Part shown: positions 14,136-25,500 of the stretch, piece after piece
How positions within the stretch are numbered: the stretch's first letter is position 1
Layout: each line of letters starts with the position of its first letter
From: Acanthaster planci
Taxonomy: Eukaryota; Echinodermata; Asteroidea; Valvatida; Acanthasteridae
Direction: 5' to 3'
Length of the DNA stretch: 64,000 nucleotides
Assembly: GCF_001949145.1 (NCBI RefSeq)
Contig: NW_019091362.1
Location: forward strand, 1,686,522-1,750,521
Position numbers and translations under genes: made by a program
Notes under the pieces: generated by a model
Told to the model about the DNA's origin: nothing
The model's input: only the letters and a program-made list of their open reading frames with translations
Databases searched by the model: none

Positions 14136-15316
14136 AAAAAAAATAGGGCCTACCTCATAGTAATGAACTGAAAAGATCTATCTCGTAAAACTAAATCTCG
14201 ACAAAATTTGGACAAAAATCTTTTTCGTAAAACGAAACTTGAAAAAAATACACTTTACTTTTAAAAATATATACTGCATGGCGCAAGTGGCTTTCGTACT
14301 AATTACTCCATAGATGAGGTATTGAAATTAACCGTTGTCATGCCAGCCTGCTACTGTTACCAAAAGAACTTCATGCACAGTGGCTCTCGAGAGTTCGAAG
14401 ATAGATATACACCATAAAGGACGTTGGATTTTTGTTTCTAAATGTATCTGTCTTCAACAAACCCGCAGAGTCTTTTTTGAAAACGCTGTATCTTTCAGTT
14501 GTAAAATATTAGTATTACATTAATTCAAGGAAGTTTGGCCGGATATAAGGGATGTGTGGGAGTAATCTTGTTTGAATTTATAGCGCGATGGGTCAATCTG
14601 CCTTCTAAGGAAATCCCACTGTCATTAACAAATGCATAATTTGTGGCAGCGACTAGCCCTTATAATACCGGGAACTCATGAAAAGTACGCATATGCGCAT
14701 GTGACTTGGAGACGTCGATCATCCGCCATATTCGCAGGCAAAAGGAAGCCAGTTTAACCAAAAACACTGGTTTGGTTTTCTCAGCCTGAGTGTCTTTAAC
14801 CTCAGAAATTAAAAAGTCAGGGTGCATAAGTATGAAATCCCTGACTTCCTGTAAAAATTCCTGACGTTGGCCCGTTTGAAATTATTACAAGCGATGATCA
14901 AAATATCAACCTTATTAAGCATAATGAAAAACTGATTTCCACTTTTTACTTCCTAGATCCCCGCCCGTCAACTTACAACTTCTGTTTTCCGTCACGGTGA
15001 TACCCCAGTCGGTGTGCCTTCGACGACATAATGCCCTGTTGGAAACGTCGAGAGCTCTCTCATCATCGGTTCAAAGTCTTCTCTGAGCCACCCTCGAGGG
15101 AATTTTTGAATTGTGTATCCTGGTACTTACTCCATGTGTGTAACTACAATGATTTAGTGCTACTTGTATTCATAATATATATATACACACATTAACCCCC
15201 CCCCCTTTGCGACTCCGGCTTGCACACCGAATCCTTTAATATACTCTTTTACAGTTGTCATTGATCACATCATTTCTAAAGCAAGACTGGTTTTCTTTCC
15301 CTCACGGGTTGAAGAT

Positions 15317-15417
15317 TTCTGGTGGCGCTCGGCACAAATTCTGAATGGCAAAACGATGTCAGGGTAATTTGACGATGCAACTGTCGCGCCACGTATAGTG
15401 TAATTCGACCACCAGAA
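15317..15417. repeat. Inverted repeat, left member of a pair
   Basis: TTCTGGTGG at 15317-15325 pairs with CCACCAGAA at 15409-15417. It is immediately followed by a second CpG-rich inverted repeat (15430-15566). No gene is seen around it. Confidence 0.45.
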
Positions 15418-15429
15418 TTAGAAGCCATT

Positions 15430-15566
15430 ACTGCGGTGGCGCAACGCTCGTGCACAGGTGGTACGCGCGCGTTACATGCCTCTGCGACAATAGGATGTCG
15501 TGATTTGCCAAATGCACGCGCGCGTCAAGCTGAAGAATGTGCGTGTGAGTGCGATGCCACCGCAGT
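15430..15566. repeat. CpG-rich inverted repeat with ACGCGCGCGT words
   Basis: ACTGCGGTGGC at 15430-15440 is the exact reverse complement of 15556-15566. The loop contains the self-complementary word ACGCGCGCGT or close variants twice (near 15464 and 15514), alternating purine-pyrimidine DNA that can adopt Z form. Best read as a GC-rich foldback element; a CpG-island role is possible but unsupported. Confidence 0.5.
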
Positions 15567-16429
15567 TAGGGCGTCTAATCGGATTATTCTATAATCTAAT
15601 TAGAATCTAAACCTGTTTGGGGCGATACTTTCTCCTTGCCCAGCAAGTGCTTGTACTTACATTTTCTGCTTGTCGACGTGCAATAGGTGCACAAGCGAAA
15701 CAAGCAGCTTTCAAGATCTGTCACATTGGCAATTCACAAGTTTCACTGTTTATGAAATTTAGTTATATTTAAAAAAAATCTGTTATGTAAAAACTAAATA
15801 AAGATTGCTACTGACGAACGCGGAGTTTAACGTTTGACGCGGAGCTCGCTATGGAGGCGTTCGATTAGCTTCAACGAATTGACTCGGGTTTAACTTCGTC
15901 CCCGCCGTCTCCTTCGTTTGACACAATACACAAGGCCATTGCCAGGTCAGGTTTTCCCCACGTGAGCTAATAGAACGCACCCTGCATTACGCGCAACGAA
16001 TAGTCTCGTTACATGGTCTTCGCGTGCAGTTGGTAAACTTCGCACCATCTGTCTCAGTTTCACCGTCTTTCCCGCGTCAAACGCGCATAAACTTGCGCAC
16101 CTGTGCAATGAGTTCGTACCAAAGGACTGTCAATTTCATTTAAAAACGTGCCCTCTTTTGTTCCCGCTCGGAGCGGATGCGGGTAAAACTGAACGATTCC
16201 CTGTTTAATAACCTTTTTGAGTAAAAGCAACGTAAATAAGCGCGCCCAAGTCAGACGAAAAAGTATACATTAGTAGATAGATATGTAATTCACGCCCCGT
16301 GATAATTTGGAACCAAAACACTACACTTGCAAGGCCAAGGTTATATATCCCCCACCCAAAAAAGGAACAGTCATTGAAAAAATCATCCACGCCACCTGGC
16401 TTGGGTGGCATCTCTCCCAATATTTGCAG

Positions 16430-18518
16430 GTACCTCCATTGTTCCAATATTATCCAGCATATTTAATACGAGTCTCTCACTGGTGTAGTTCCCCACAATT
16501 GGAAGCAGGCAAATGTCGTTCCTTTATTTAAACATGTTGACAAATCCATCATCAGCAACCACAGACCAATTTCATTAACCTCGGTTCCTTGCAAAATGCT
16601 TAAAGATTTTATGTGTAACAAATTGCTTGACCACTCCTCGCAGTACAATATCATCCCAGATTCCCAACATGGATTTCAACCCAGACGTTCCCGTACTACT
16701 CTGCTAGCCTCCCTCTTTCACACTTGGTCACAGGCACTTGATGTTTCCAGCCCTCCTCGAATCGATACAATCTTTTTGGACTGGTCCAAAGCTTTTGACA
16801 GATGGGATCACTCAATCCTCCTTCACAAGCTGCATCAGTATGGAATTTGTGGTAAAATTCTCTTATTGATTGCTGACTTTCTTTCCAACAGAGAACGAGT
16901 TCTCTTCTCGGGAGCGAAATCTGACTGGATACTTGTAACTTCAGGGGTACCTCAGGGCTCCGTTTTAGGTCCCATTTTATTTAACTTCTTCAAAGTTGAC
17001 TTACCAAACCATGTGCAATCTTCTCTCCCTCAATATGCCGATGACACTGTTTTGTGTAGAATTATTAAATGTAAAAATGACGCTTCCACTTGACAGAATG
17101 ACCTGAATTCTATCCTCAACTGGTATTCTGAGAATTCTATGCAGCTTACCTCCACCAAGTGCAAGGTCATGCATATCACTCGCTCCAGAAAGCAATCACT
17201 AACTCCATACTTTTTTGCAGCTTCTGAAGCACTAGAAGTCGTCTCCTCCTACAAATATCTTGGCGTCACTATTTCAAATAACCTCACCTGGTCCAAACAT
17301 GAAGACATCATTTGCAGAAAGTGTTCCAGACTTGCTGGTTTCATGAGACGTATTGTAAAATCCAGAAATGCCAGTGTCTTACTCAACTTATGCTTCTCTC
17401 TGTAGATCAGTATTGGAATACGGCTCACCAGTTTGGCTACCCCACCAGAAAAACCACATCCAATGTCTTGAAACAATCCGACGCCGCTTCACTAAATCTT
17501 GCCTTCCTTACAATGTTGCTATTTCTCTTACCTATCAACAATGTCTTGCCAAGCTTCAATTGCCTCCTTTGTACAATCGCCTACTCTACCTCAGCATCTC
17601 ATTTGTTGTCAAATGCCTCTACAAACAGGTTTCTCTTTCTTCCTAATTTCTCCCGCAGGTCAACATCAGGAAAACCAACACTTTGTTATTCAAGCACCAA
17701 TACAGCCGTACTATTTCCAAATTTTCTACGTTCATCTTCCTTCCAAGGTACTTTAACTTACTCTCTGGTGACATTCCGGGCCTTTGTCTCGAACTTTCTT
17801 TGAAACCTTTCATCAACTCTTTACAAGACTATCTCTTCAGCCTAGACCCTATTTCACTTGCCCCCTAGAACACTCTTGCCAACATGCATATATCAGAATC
17901 CTCTTCTCTTCCTGTACACCAGAGGCAATTATCTAATCACATTTCAGTAAATCAACCCAAACATTCCTCACACCTTGAACAGGTGCAGGACTGAGGAGTA
18001 TTAGGTTTAAGCTGCATTTCTCGGTATTAGATGTAATTAGAATGTTATGCATTAGCAATACCTTGTAAACTGGGTTTTGATTAATATTGACACCCGTAAC
18101 CCCGTATATACATGTACTGTTCATATTCATTTTACTATCTAGTAAATTGGTCACTTTAATTTTATTTACTTCAATTATTTATTCTCCTTTTAATTGCAGA
18201 CATTATGTTCAGTTTAATATTTACATGTCATGTCGAGAACTTACGTATTTTGTTTCATTGAAAAATTGTGTCCCCTGTTAAGATGCTACATTAACATTTA
18301 TACCTGGAATTCTCATGATCCACTTAGTTTGGAGAGCCTCTCGACAGAAACTTGTTTCTTTTAGGCAATCCATCGGGAGCTAAGTGGATATTGTGTATTG
18401 TTTTTTGTTTATTGATTTTGTCCCTTTGTAATGTTTGTATTTTTATATATGTAACTTTCTTGGCTGTAATTTGTATGTATCCCGAAAAATGAAATAAATG
18501 TAGAAGTAAATGTAAATT
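16430..18518 (+). mobile_element. 5'-truncated non-LTR retrotransposon (CR1/Jockey group)
   Basis: The element covers the decayed reverse transcriptase frame described separately plus about 650 bp of AT-rich 3' untranslated DNA. The 3' end is placed near 18518 because the sequence closes with short repeats of the AAATGTA type (ATAAATGTAGAAGTAAATGT), as expected for non-LTR elements that end in simple repeats rather than long poly(A). Homology upstream of 16480 fades quickly, so the copy appears 5' truncated. The exact left border is uncertain. Confidence 0.8.
16482..17868 (+). pseudogene. Degenerate LINE reverse transcriptase
   Basis: Encodes the palm and thumb of a non-LTR reverse transcriptase. 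Visible in order are an N-terminal block with GVVPHNWKQANVVPLF and NHRPISLTS, the finger/palm motif LDWSKAFDRWDH, the GVPQGSVLGPILF motif, and the catalytic box QYADDT near 17030. These are followed by YLGVTISNNLTWSKH and a C-terminal region with EYGSPVWLPHQ and RRRFTKSCLP. The frame is broken by a TGA at 17091-17093, a +1 shift between about 17340 and 17405, and a TAA at 17644-17646, before a final stop at 17866-17868. Motif style favours the CR1/Jockey group. It is a dead copy; RT Asp residues are intact but the protein cannot be made whole. Confidence 0.92.
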
Positions 18519-19422
18519 CAAGCAAAACACAGGTATCAGCCGTTGTTAAAAGAATTCCTGACAGAATTTTAGTACGCATGCGTATGTTGATGTTCGGCAA
18601 CAAAATTAGCCTGGTGCACTTTTTAATGTGCCATTTAAAGTACTTAGCAAATGACATGCTTCAGGGTTTCTGTCTTACATTGGTATAGTTCTCTCCGCGC
18701 GAGCGAGCGCGCTGGGTATGTAGGCCTAGTATAGTAGTACATAAAAATACGTTTACATGTACGCTACGAAAAAGGAGTGGCGAATCAAACTCGTGAACTG
18801 CCCTGCTTGCTGCACTTAATGGAAATGTCATAAGTTCCTCGAATCTAAAGAAAATGCTGGACGATTTGAGTGATTAGTTTCTAGATAGTGTGGCTGCAGT
18901 CAATAAACACAGGTTAGGACGTGATAAGCCTAATGAGTAATGTCAACATATCGTACCCGCCACGACCGACATTACCGCTATGTCATTCGTGATGGTGGGT
19001 ATGGTACTTTGGTAGGCCTAGTCCGAGTAATTTGGACTTTAAAAAGCGCCCTTTTTAAAATATTTGGACATAGTCGGGCGATAACATTTTAACATTTTAA
19101 GGGATGGAACTCTCCCTCTGACGATACCATGCAATTGCCTAGTATTTATCGTGTTTATTCTTCTATTTGACATATTGAGCATGTCATGCATGTTGAGTGG
19201 AAGTTGGATACCGAACACTTATCCAAACTTGAGCAACTATTTTCAGGGCTTACAAGCTTCCCTTTGGTAATGTCTTTGGGGACGTTCCACAGCTCACAAG
19301 ATCCAACTATGACATTATTCAGCAGGACCTAATGCAGTGTCTCACCATCTCAGAGTAGACTACTCACGCTACTTTTTGTACTGGCTCAGTGCAATAACTT
19401 GAATAAGGTTATGCTTAATCTT

Positions 19423-19498
19423 AGCCCCACTAGTGTGGCACGGACTCTCACTCCCGATCCATCCTTAGAGTGAGAGTCCGTACCATGCAAGTGGGGCT
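19423..19498. repeat. Hairpin element with 31-bp arms
   Basis: Arms at 19423-19453 and 19468-19498 are reverse complements with about four or five mismatches. Each contains CGGACTCTCACTC or its complement, and the outer ends are AGCCCCACT and AGTGGGGCT. The loop is only 14 bases. It abuts a second hairpin element five bases further on. Confidence 0.75.
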
Positions 19499-19503
19499 AG
19501 CTT

Positions 19504-19558
19504 AACCCTAACACTCCTCAATCCTTCACCTGTTAGAGGACTGAGGAGTGTTAGGGTT
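19504..19558. repeat. Telomere-like-ended hairpin, copy 1
   Basis: A perfect 17-bp stem: AACCCTAACACTCCTCA at 19504-19520 and its complement at 19542-19558, with a 21-base loop. Flanking bases extend the shared motif to TTAACCCTAAC. The same design occurs at 57038-57091 and, with a shorter stem, at 41137-41202, so this is a dispersed family of short hairpins. Confidence 0.75.
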
Positions 19559-22504
19559 ATTCAGTATGCATAAAGGAAAGAATTGCAGATGTATTACCCT
19601 CACAGCCCTGAATACTACAAAGTACTGCTTATTGGTAAAATGTAGTATACAGTGCTGGCGCTTGTAAGAGGACATGACATTATTGTTCTCTGAAGCCATA
19701 AAATACAATAGATAAGACAATGTACCATACAGTGCTCTGGCACTATAAATACACAACTTTATTGTTCTCTGTACGAGTAACAGTGGAGGATACCCTAGCC
19801 AGAAGTAGTAATTTGTAGCGCTAGGTCTTTCAGGTTTAGACTACCGCTTAGTATTTTGTAGTACTGAGTACTGAGGCAAATTTCATGAAGAACTGTTAGG
19901 GTTAAAGTTCATGAAGAAAAGATGGCTCATGTATTATTAAACAGTAGGGATGCTCCACGTTTGTGCACAGGTTGTTTGCGCTTGTTACGGGACTTACATG
20001 TACATGACCAATTTCTGTCGGAATATGTGCAGTCTTCACCGTAGCACCAGGCACCCAACTAACATGACCCCAACCAATCTCATCCTTACTGATGACGGGG
20101 TCATTGTGACCTGTCATGACAAATTGAGCATAAAGTCGCTCTCCGCTCATTCATATTATGATGGTTAAAATGGAAGAGGAGGTCACGTTTTGGGGTTTTG
20201 TTATATTTGAAAAGAGTGAAGTCCCGAACTTGGAGCAGGATCAGGTAGTTAAAAAGTCATTTTCTTACCAATTTTGACAATAGCCTTATTCGTGCCCGGT
20301 CAGAAATGTTTAAACAATGTCGGAAACAAAGGTACGAAGCTGTCGGAATAATGTCACGTTGTCATTCTACTTTTACCAGTGTTATATATCATTGGAAAGC
20401 TCTTTTTCTGCCGAATTTAGAAATACCAATACCTCAATTTTGGAAAATTACAACTTTCAGCTCATTTTGTAGTGACAGGTTGCAACTTCTCTCAGAATCT
20501 TTTGAAGGGTTTCTGGCGAATCCATGGGAAAGGTGGCATGCGGTCACTCTTACTTGTAGATGCCCCTTTGGGCTCGTTACCCTTTGAAAAGTCAAAGGCC
20601 ATTTGATGCATGGAGGGTGCTCCATTTATTATACAGTGTACATTGGACGAGATCTCGCCATGATTGACCCCTCTCTCTGGATTGTTTGCTGATATACTAA
20701 GATCATGTAAAACTTAAGTGTGGTGGGGCAGGGGATATGGAAGAGTAAACGGTAACTACTTGTAGAAGAATTCCCTGTGCGCTAACTTTTGGACAATCCG
20801 ACCATTTTAGTCTTGAGGGCTTTTTTGCCAAACCAACGGATGCACATTCCCCATTCCTCACCTTTGCTTCATCCTTGTCTGCAAATCTGTATGCAATATT
20901 CATGTGCTGCAGTTTTTCCCTTGCAAAGAAATGCAGAAATGCACTAGGGACGAACCTACAAGTATCAATGCATTTAGCTTATGGAGGGAATCCCCACTTC
21001 CAAATGTGCCATCTTTCCGGTCTTACTCAAAACGTCCCTTATGATTTGAAAACAAAAAACAGAGAAAAACCAAAAAAAGATTATTCTTAACTAAAAGCTT
21101 TGTGGTACATGTAAATCCTGAGCATATTAAGTCCAGTCTCAGATTAATATGCAGAATGCATGCAATGCGGAATGCACTTTCTTCTCTGAACAGTCCTAGG
21201 GTTCTACATGTACATTATTCACAGGATTTGACAAATGGCAGTGACAGTGTAATTTTTGCCCCGTGCAACATGGCATTATGGCCCTTCGACACCTGTACAT
21301 GTAACTGAACTGGTTGATGGTTGATGATATGTTTTGTCTGATTGAATAACAGGACATTCAAATTGTCCATTGGAAATTCTTTACAATGTGCTTTTTTCAC
21401 AAACTGGGTACTTTACACGTACATGTACATGTATGTGGGTTACGTGTACTAGTATAGTGGTACATGCGTATTGGGTTCTTTCATGAGGTAATGTGATCCA
21501 TCGTACATGTGCATCTACGATTGTTGTCTAGCCAAATGTGACCTGCTCTGAAAAAAAGGGTATTAAGTCACGCAATGCCAACACATGTCATGGCCTGTTC
21601 TATTTGGAGAGGGCAAATTTTCTTCAAAAATGTGATTTTGTGTTTTTTTCATTTAATAGCTTCTATAATATTTATATTTTCCGAATTTGTGATTACAAAC
21701 ATGGATACTGATGAATAAAGATAAAAAAATTGTTCAATCAGTATTCAGTAGGAAATCCTATTTACATGTACATGTAGAATTGTGTTTCCAAGCACTACAC
21801 TTTATGAGCTTTTTCCTGAAAAGTGTAACTTATTAAATCTGAAAATGTGGACATACAAAATATGACAAATGTCTATATATCTCCCAAACGCAACATGCTG
21901 CGGGGGTCATTCATATATCAAATTCTAGCTTTTGATGTATAGAATCCAGTCACATTAAAAACTTGTAACCTGAATCTGGCGACTTATTACCCATTTTTCT
22001 AGAGCCGGTCACAAATGGTTGTGCACAGTATTTAGCCAGCCGACATGCCCTTTAAAGCTTCAAAGAAAACTACTAAATGATAATACAGAACTACTGTAGC
22101 ATCCAATCCCTGTATTAAAATTTGTTGAAAATTTCTCTTTGCCTGTGGTTGACACATAATATTTTTTACATCGAGAGCAACAATCTTCACCTGTGCATGT
22201 ACATACATGTACGTGTAGGTTCTCGGGCCACATCCAAAATACTGGTACATGTACATGTACTTGGCAGCGAGTCTATGTAGTGGCTGCTGCCAGTTCTCAG
22301 AGAGTCATGTGTAATATCAAGCCGCAGCCAAGTGAGCAGGACACAGCCTAATGCTCTTACACATGTACATCAGTGATCCACAAATACAGTGTCTTTGCGG
22401 ATCGGTCAAAAGGAATAAATTTGGCTTCAGAATCACCCAAGTGCTCCATCTTCCTGTTCCTTGTTTTGCGCCTGGTAGACAGGTTTGGTTAGTTGGCTGG
22501 TGTC

Positions 22505-25500
22505 ATGGCGTCATCTGGCCGTCTGCGCAAGGTTGTCATCGGCGGGGGCCTCCTGGGAGCTGGCGCACTACTGGCCGGCTACGTTGTCAGCAGGAACTCG
22601 GCTCAGAAACTCTCCAAGGTACTTGTGCATGTACATTTAGATTGGGAATTCACTTTTGTGGTTTGGTTTGGATTAAGCCAACTTAGACAGAAGGAAAAAG
22701 TCTTTAAAACCTGGAGCCAGTAAAAGCTTGCAATTGGTCAATGCTTTTCTTGAAGGATGACTGGATGAGTATAGAAATTGGTAGTTTTGTGAATCACTAA
22801 AATAATGTAAAGGTTGTGCATTGTTTAAACTTTGGGAACCTTTCAACCTCTGAAAGGGCGAGCATTTTCGGCGAGGTGAAGACATACTTCTTAACCATTT
22901 TAATAAAAAGAACTGTACTTGTTTGTGAAGCAGCTGACGTGAAACTTTGAATTTGCCACAAGTTAGTAGTAGAGTAGTGTATTTAGGAAACACACCTTCT
23001 TGTATGCAAGGCTTCAGTGACAGAATATCAGAGGGGGGTATTGAAATGCCCTTAAAGAACCACATCATGGATTGGTGATTCATCAGTATGTGATAACACT
23101 GGAAAACTAAAAGTGATCTTATTCACAAATCGGCCATTTTGAATTGAAAGCAAGGTTTACTTTTTTAATTTTGGGAGCCTACATGTAAGCAAAAAAGTTC
23201 AGTACAGATTAATTTCATTTACAAGTGATGAACAGTTTAAATTTTGTGATTTATCATGAAGATCTACATACATGTATGTGTGTTAAGCAACTTCGAAAAA
23301 AATTGAAAGTGAGGCATGGAACCCCAAATAGCCTGGTACCACCCCTTTGACAGTGATATTACTTTGAGTTGGATAGAATTAGGGAACATGATCAAAATGG
23401 CTCCCTTGTGAATAAGGTCTGTTGAGGGGAGGAAATCAGAAATAGTCATTTGTGCCTCATTATACCTCAGAATTCACAAGTGAAGTTTATGTTCAATGCA
23501 GATGGCTGTATCGTTAATTGACAGCTGTTGACTTCTCATGGGACTCGTAATAGTACCTATCATCGGCATCATTGCCTTGTTGCTGAAATCATGTGCGTAG
23601 TTGCATACGTGAACATTAGCAGCACATGCTGTACATTTACGCACACAGAATATTTTGATGTGATTTGACTGTTGACTTCTTATTGACTTGTATCTAATAA
23701 TTGTCAGTGCTGCTCTCTTAAGTCATGTAAGTACTAAAATCATGTGCCAACTTACGTGACCTACGTGTACATGACCTACATGTACGTGACCTACATGTGC
23801 ATGACCTACATGTACGTGACCTACATGTGCAAAAAAAACTGGTACCGGTAATGTGTTTTGAAACAAACTTTGAAATCGCACATTTCTTTTTAAAAACCCC
23901 TTCCGACAGAATCGGCAGGCCCATGTCGTGGCTGCTGAGCTGCGCAATGCTCACCTCAGCATGCCCCTGCCGACTCGAGAGCAGCAAATGCAGTCACTGC
24001 AGAACACTCACGAGTTTGATGTGCTAGTCATTGGGGGCGGAGCTACTGGATGTGGAGTGGCACTGGATGCCGTCAGTCGCGGTGGGTATAGGCATCCAAT
24101 TCCTAATTCTTGGAGAGATATGAAATACTACTGAAGTACATGTACATGTAAAGCTTATGAAACAGTCAACCAGGTTCTCTTTCAACTATTTAGTCGGCCC
24201 AAAATTCATAAAATGACAGTTTGCCAGCAAGAATAATTTCAAAAGGAGTTTAGTGTCACCATCTTCAAACCAAGTAAGCTTTTCAACAATATTTCAATTT
24301 TTTGGATAACTGCAAATGTGGTATGCCCCCTTAACAGTGACTTTATACGGACAGTCCAAGTCTATCTTTAACACCAGCTCTTGCAGTATGCGGATATATT
24401 TTAGAACTCAGGGGCCTGTATGCTGAAACTGGGACTGTTTCCAAGTGAACGTGCCTGACAAAGAATACACTTGTTTGCGTATTACCGGCACAAAGGGTTC
24501 AATTTTGGAGTTTCTGAGGAAGCTTTCAAGCAAACAATGCCAGGCAGCACATTGTAAATGCCAGGACAGAGGTCACAGATCTGCCAAGCAAACTTGCTTG
24601 GTCTCTGCAAAAACAGCAGGGAACCAGTCACTAGTAGGATTGCCACAAGGCATTTTAGCCGGTAAACAATTTCTGCTAAGAAAGTTTTTGTTAGTGCTCA
24701 GTAAAATTGCATTCTCACTATTCAGCTTTCCACATAGATCTCAGTACTGTAGAACCTTGTCACCAATGAACTTTAGTCAGAGTACAGGCTCATTAAAGCT
24801 GCCTGCTTTCTGATTTTTACTTGCCGTTCCTTCTGATTGAGCACAAACCTCGGTGATTAGTTCCAAACTGAGAACAGAAATTTGGACCCCACTCCTTTGA
24901 GTTTAATCAGTAAGCATCAATAGACCTCTGTACTGATGACGCAATACTTTCTTTATGCGTGGGCTTTTGCTGTAGTGCTTAGTGGACTGTTGGCCCAGCT
25001 TCTTAGAAAAGTGCACATGTAAACAAAATGTGACGTCATCAGTGCAGAGGCTTATTCATGGCTGTGCCAAATGAACAAAGGTTGACTGTCAACACGAGTT
25101 TAAAGATGATATAAAGATAGCTTTTCAAAACAGAAAATGTATTCACCAATGAAGTGTATTCGTGAAGTTTATGAGTTCCTTCAATTTCTTCAGGGAAATT
25201 TAGATTCGGTCCCAAATAGGCCCCTAGCAGAACCAGAGCCATAGATGTACATGAATGTGAAATTATGCAACTGTTGATGTCAGAATGCAGTGACAATGTT
25301 CAGGCACTCGTCATGTTGTTTCTGCTTCTGTGAGCGGATTTGATCTGTCAATAGAGTAAAATGTGTCTGTACACGTAGATGTGCCCGCAGATTTCCTGTC
25401 AGGATTTTCATAGGTATTCAAGGAATATCACGTCAGCAGTCACCCAAATACATGTGCTCTGTGTTTTCCAAAACATTAAATGTAAAATTGAATTATAGTT

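Larger units (their letters stand above)
1..16430. other. Long stretch without a supportable gene
   Basis: No exon chain, conserved domain or convincing coding pattern was recognised on either strand. Open frames up to about 144 codons occur (for example 1486-1920 and 12868-13212 on the plus strand) but resemble no family I know and are not flanked by consistent splice signals. Recognisable contents are listed separately: a palindromic MITE (3800-4007), a CAA microsatellite, and several inverted repeats. CpG-rich patches at about 6500-6990, 10930-11110 and 15310-16180 could be promoter fragments or repeat remnants. Non-coding exons of a flanking gene cannot be excluded. Confidence 0.5.
18519..22504. 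other. Intergenic or 5' flank of GPD2
   Basis: No coding exon recognised. It holds two small hairpin elements (19423-19558) and an increasing density of ACATGT/GTAC words. Vertebrate GPD2 genes have non-coding first exons, so one may lie here. A pyrimidine-rich tract ending in TAG or CAG a few tens of bases upstream of the first coding exon (about 22450-22484) would be a suitable acceptor, but no transcription start can be picked from sequence alone. Confidence 0.4.

Noticed and set aside
22673-23083. 136-codon minus-strand frame in GPD2 intron 1
   Set aside because: No family resemblance, lies opposite a clear intron, low-complexity leucine/serine content typical of random AT-rich frames.
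23757-23831. CRISPR-like array
   Set aside because: Units are 15 bp and directly adjacent without spacers, in an animal intron; a plain minisatellite.
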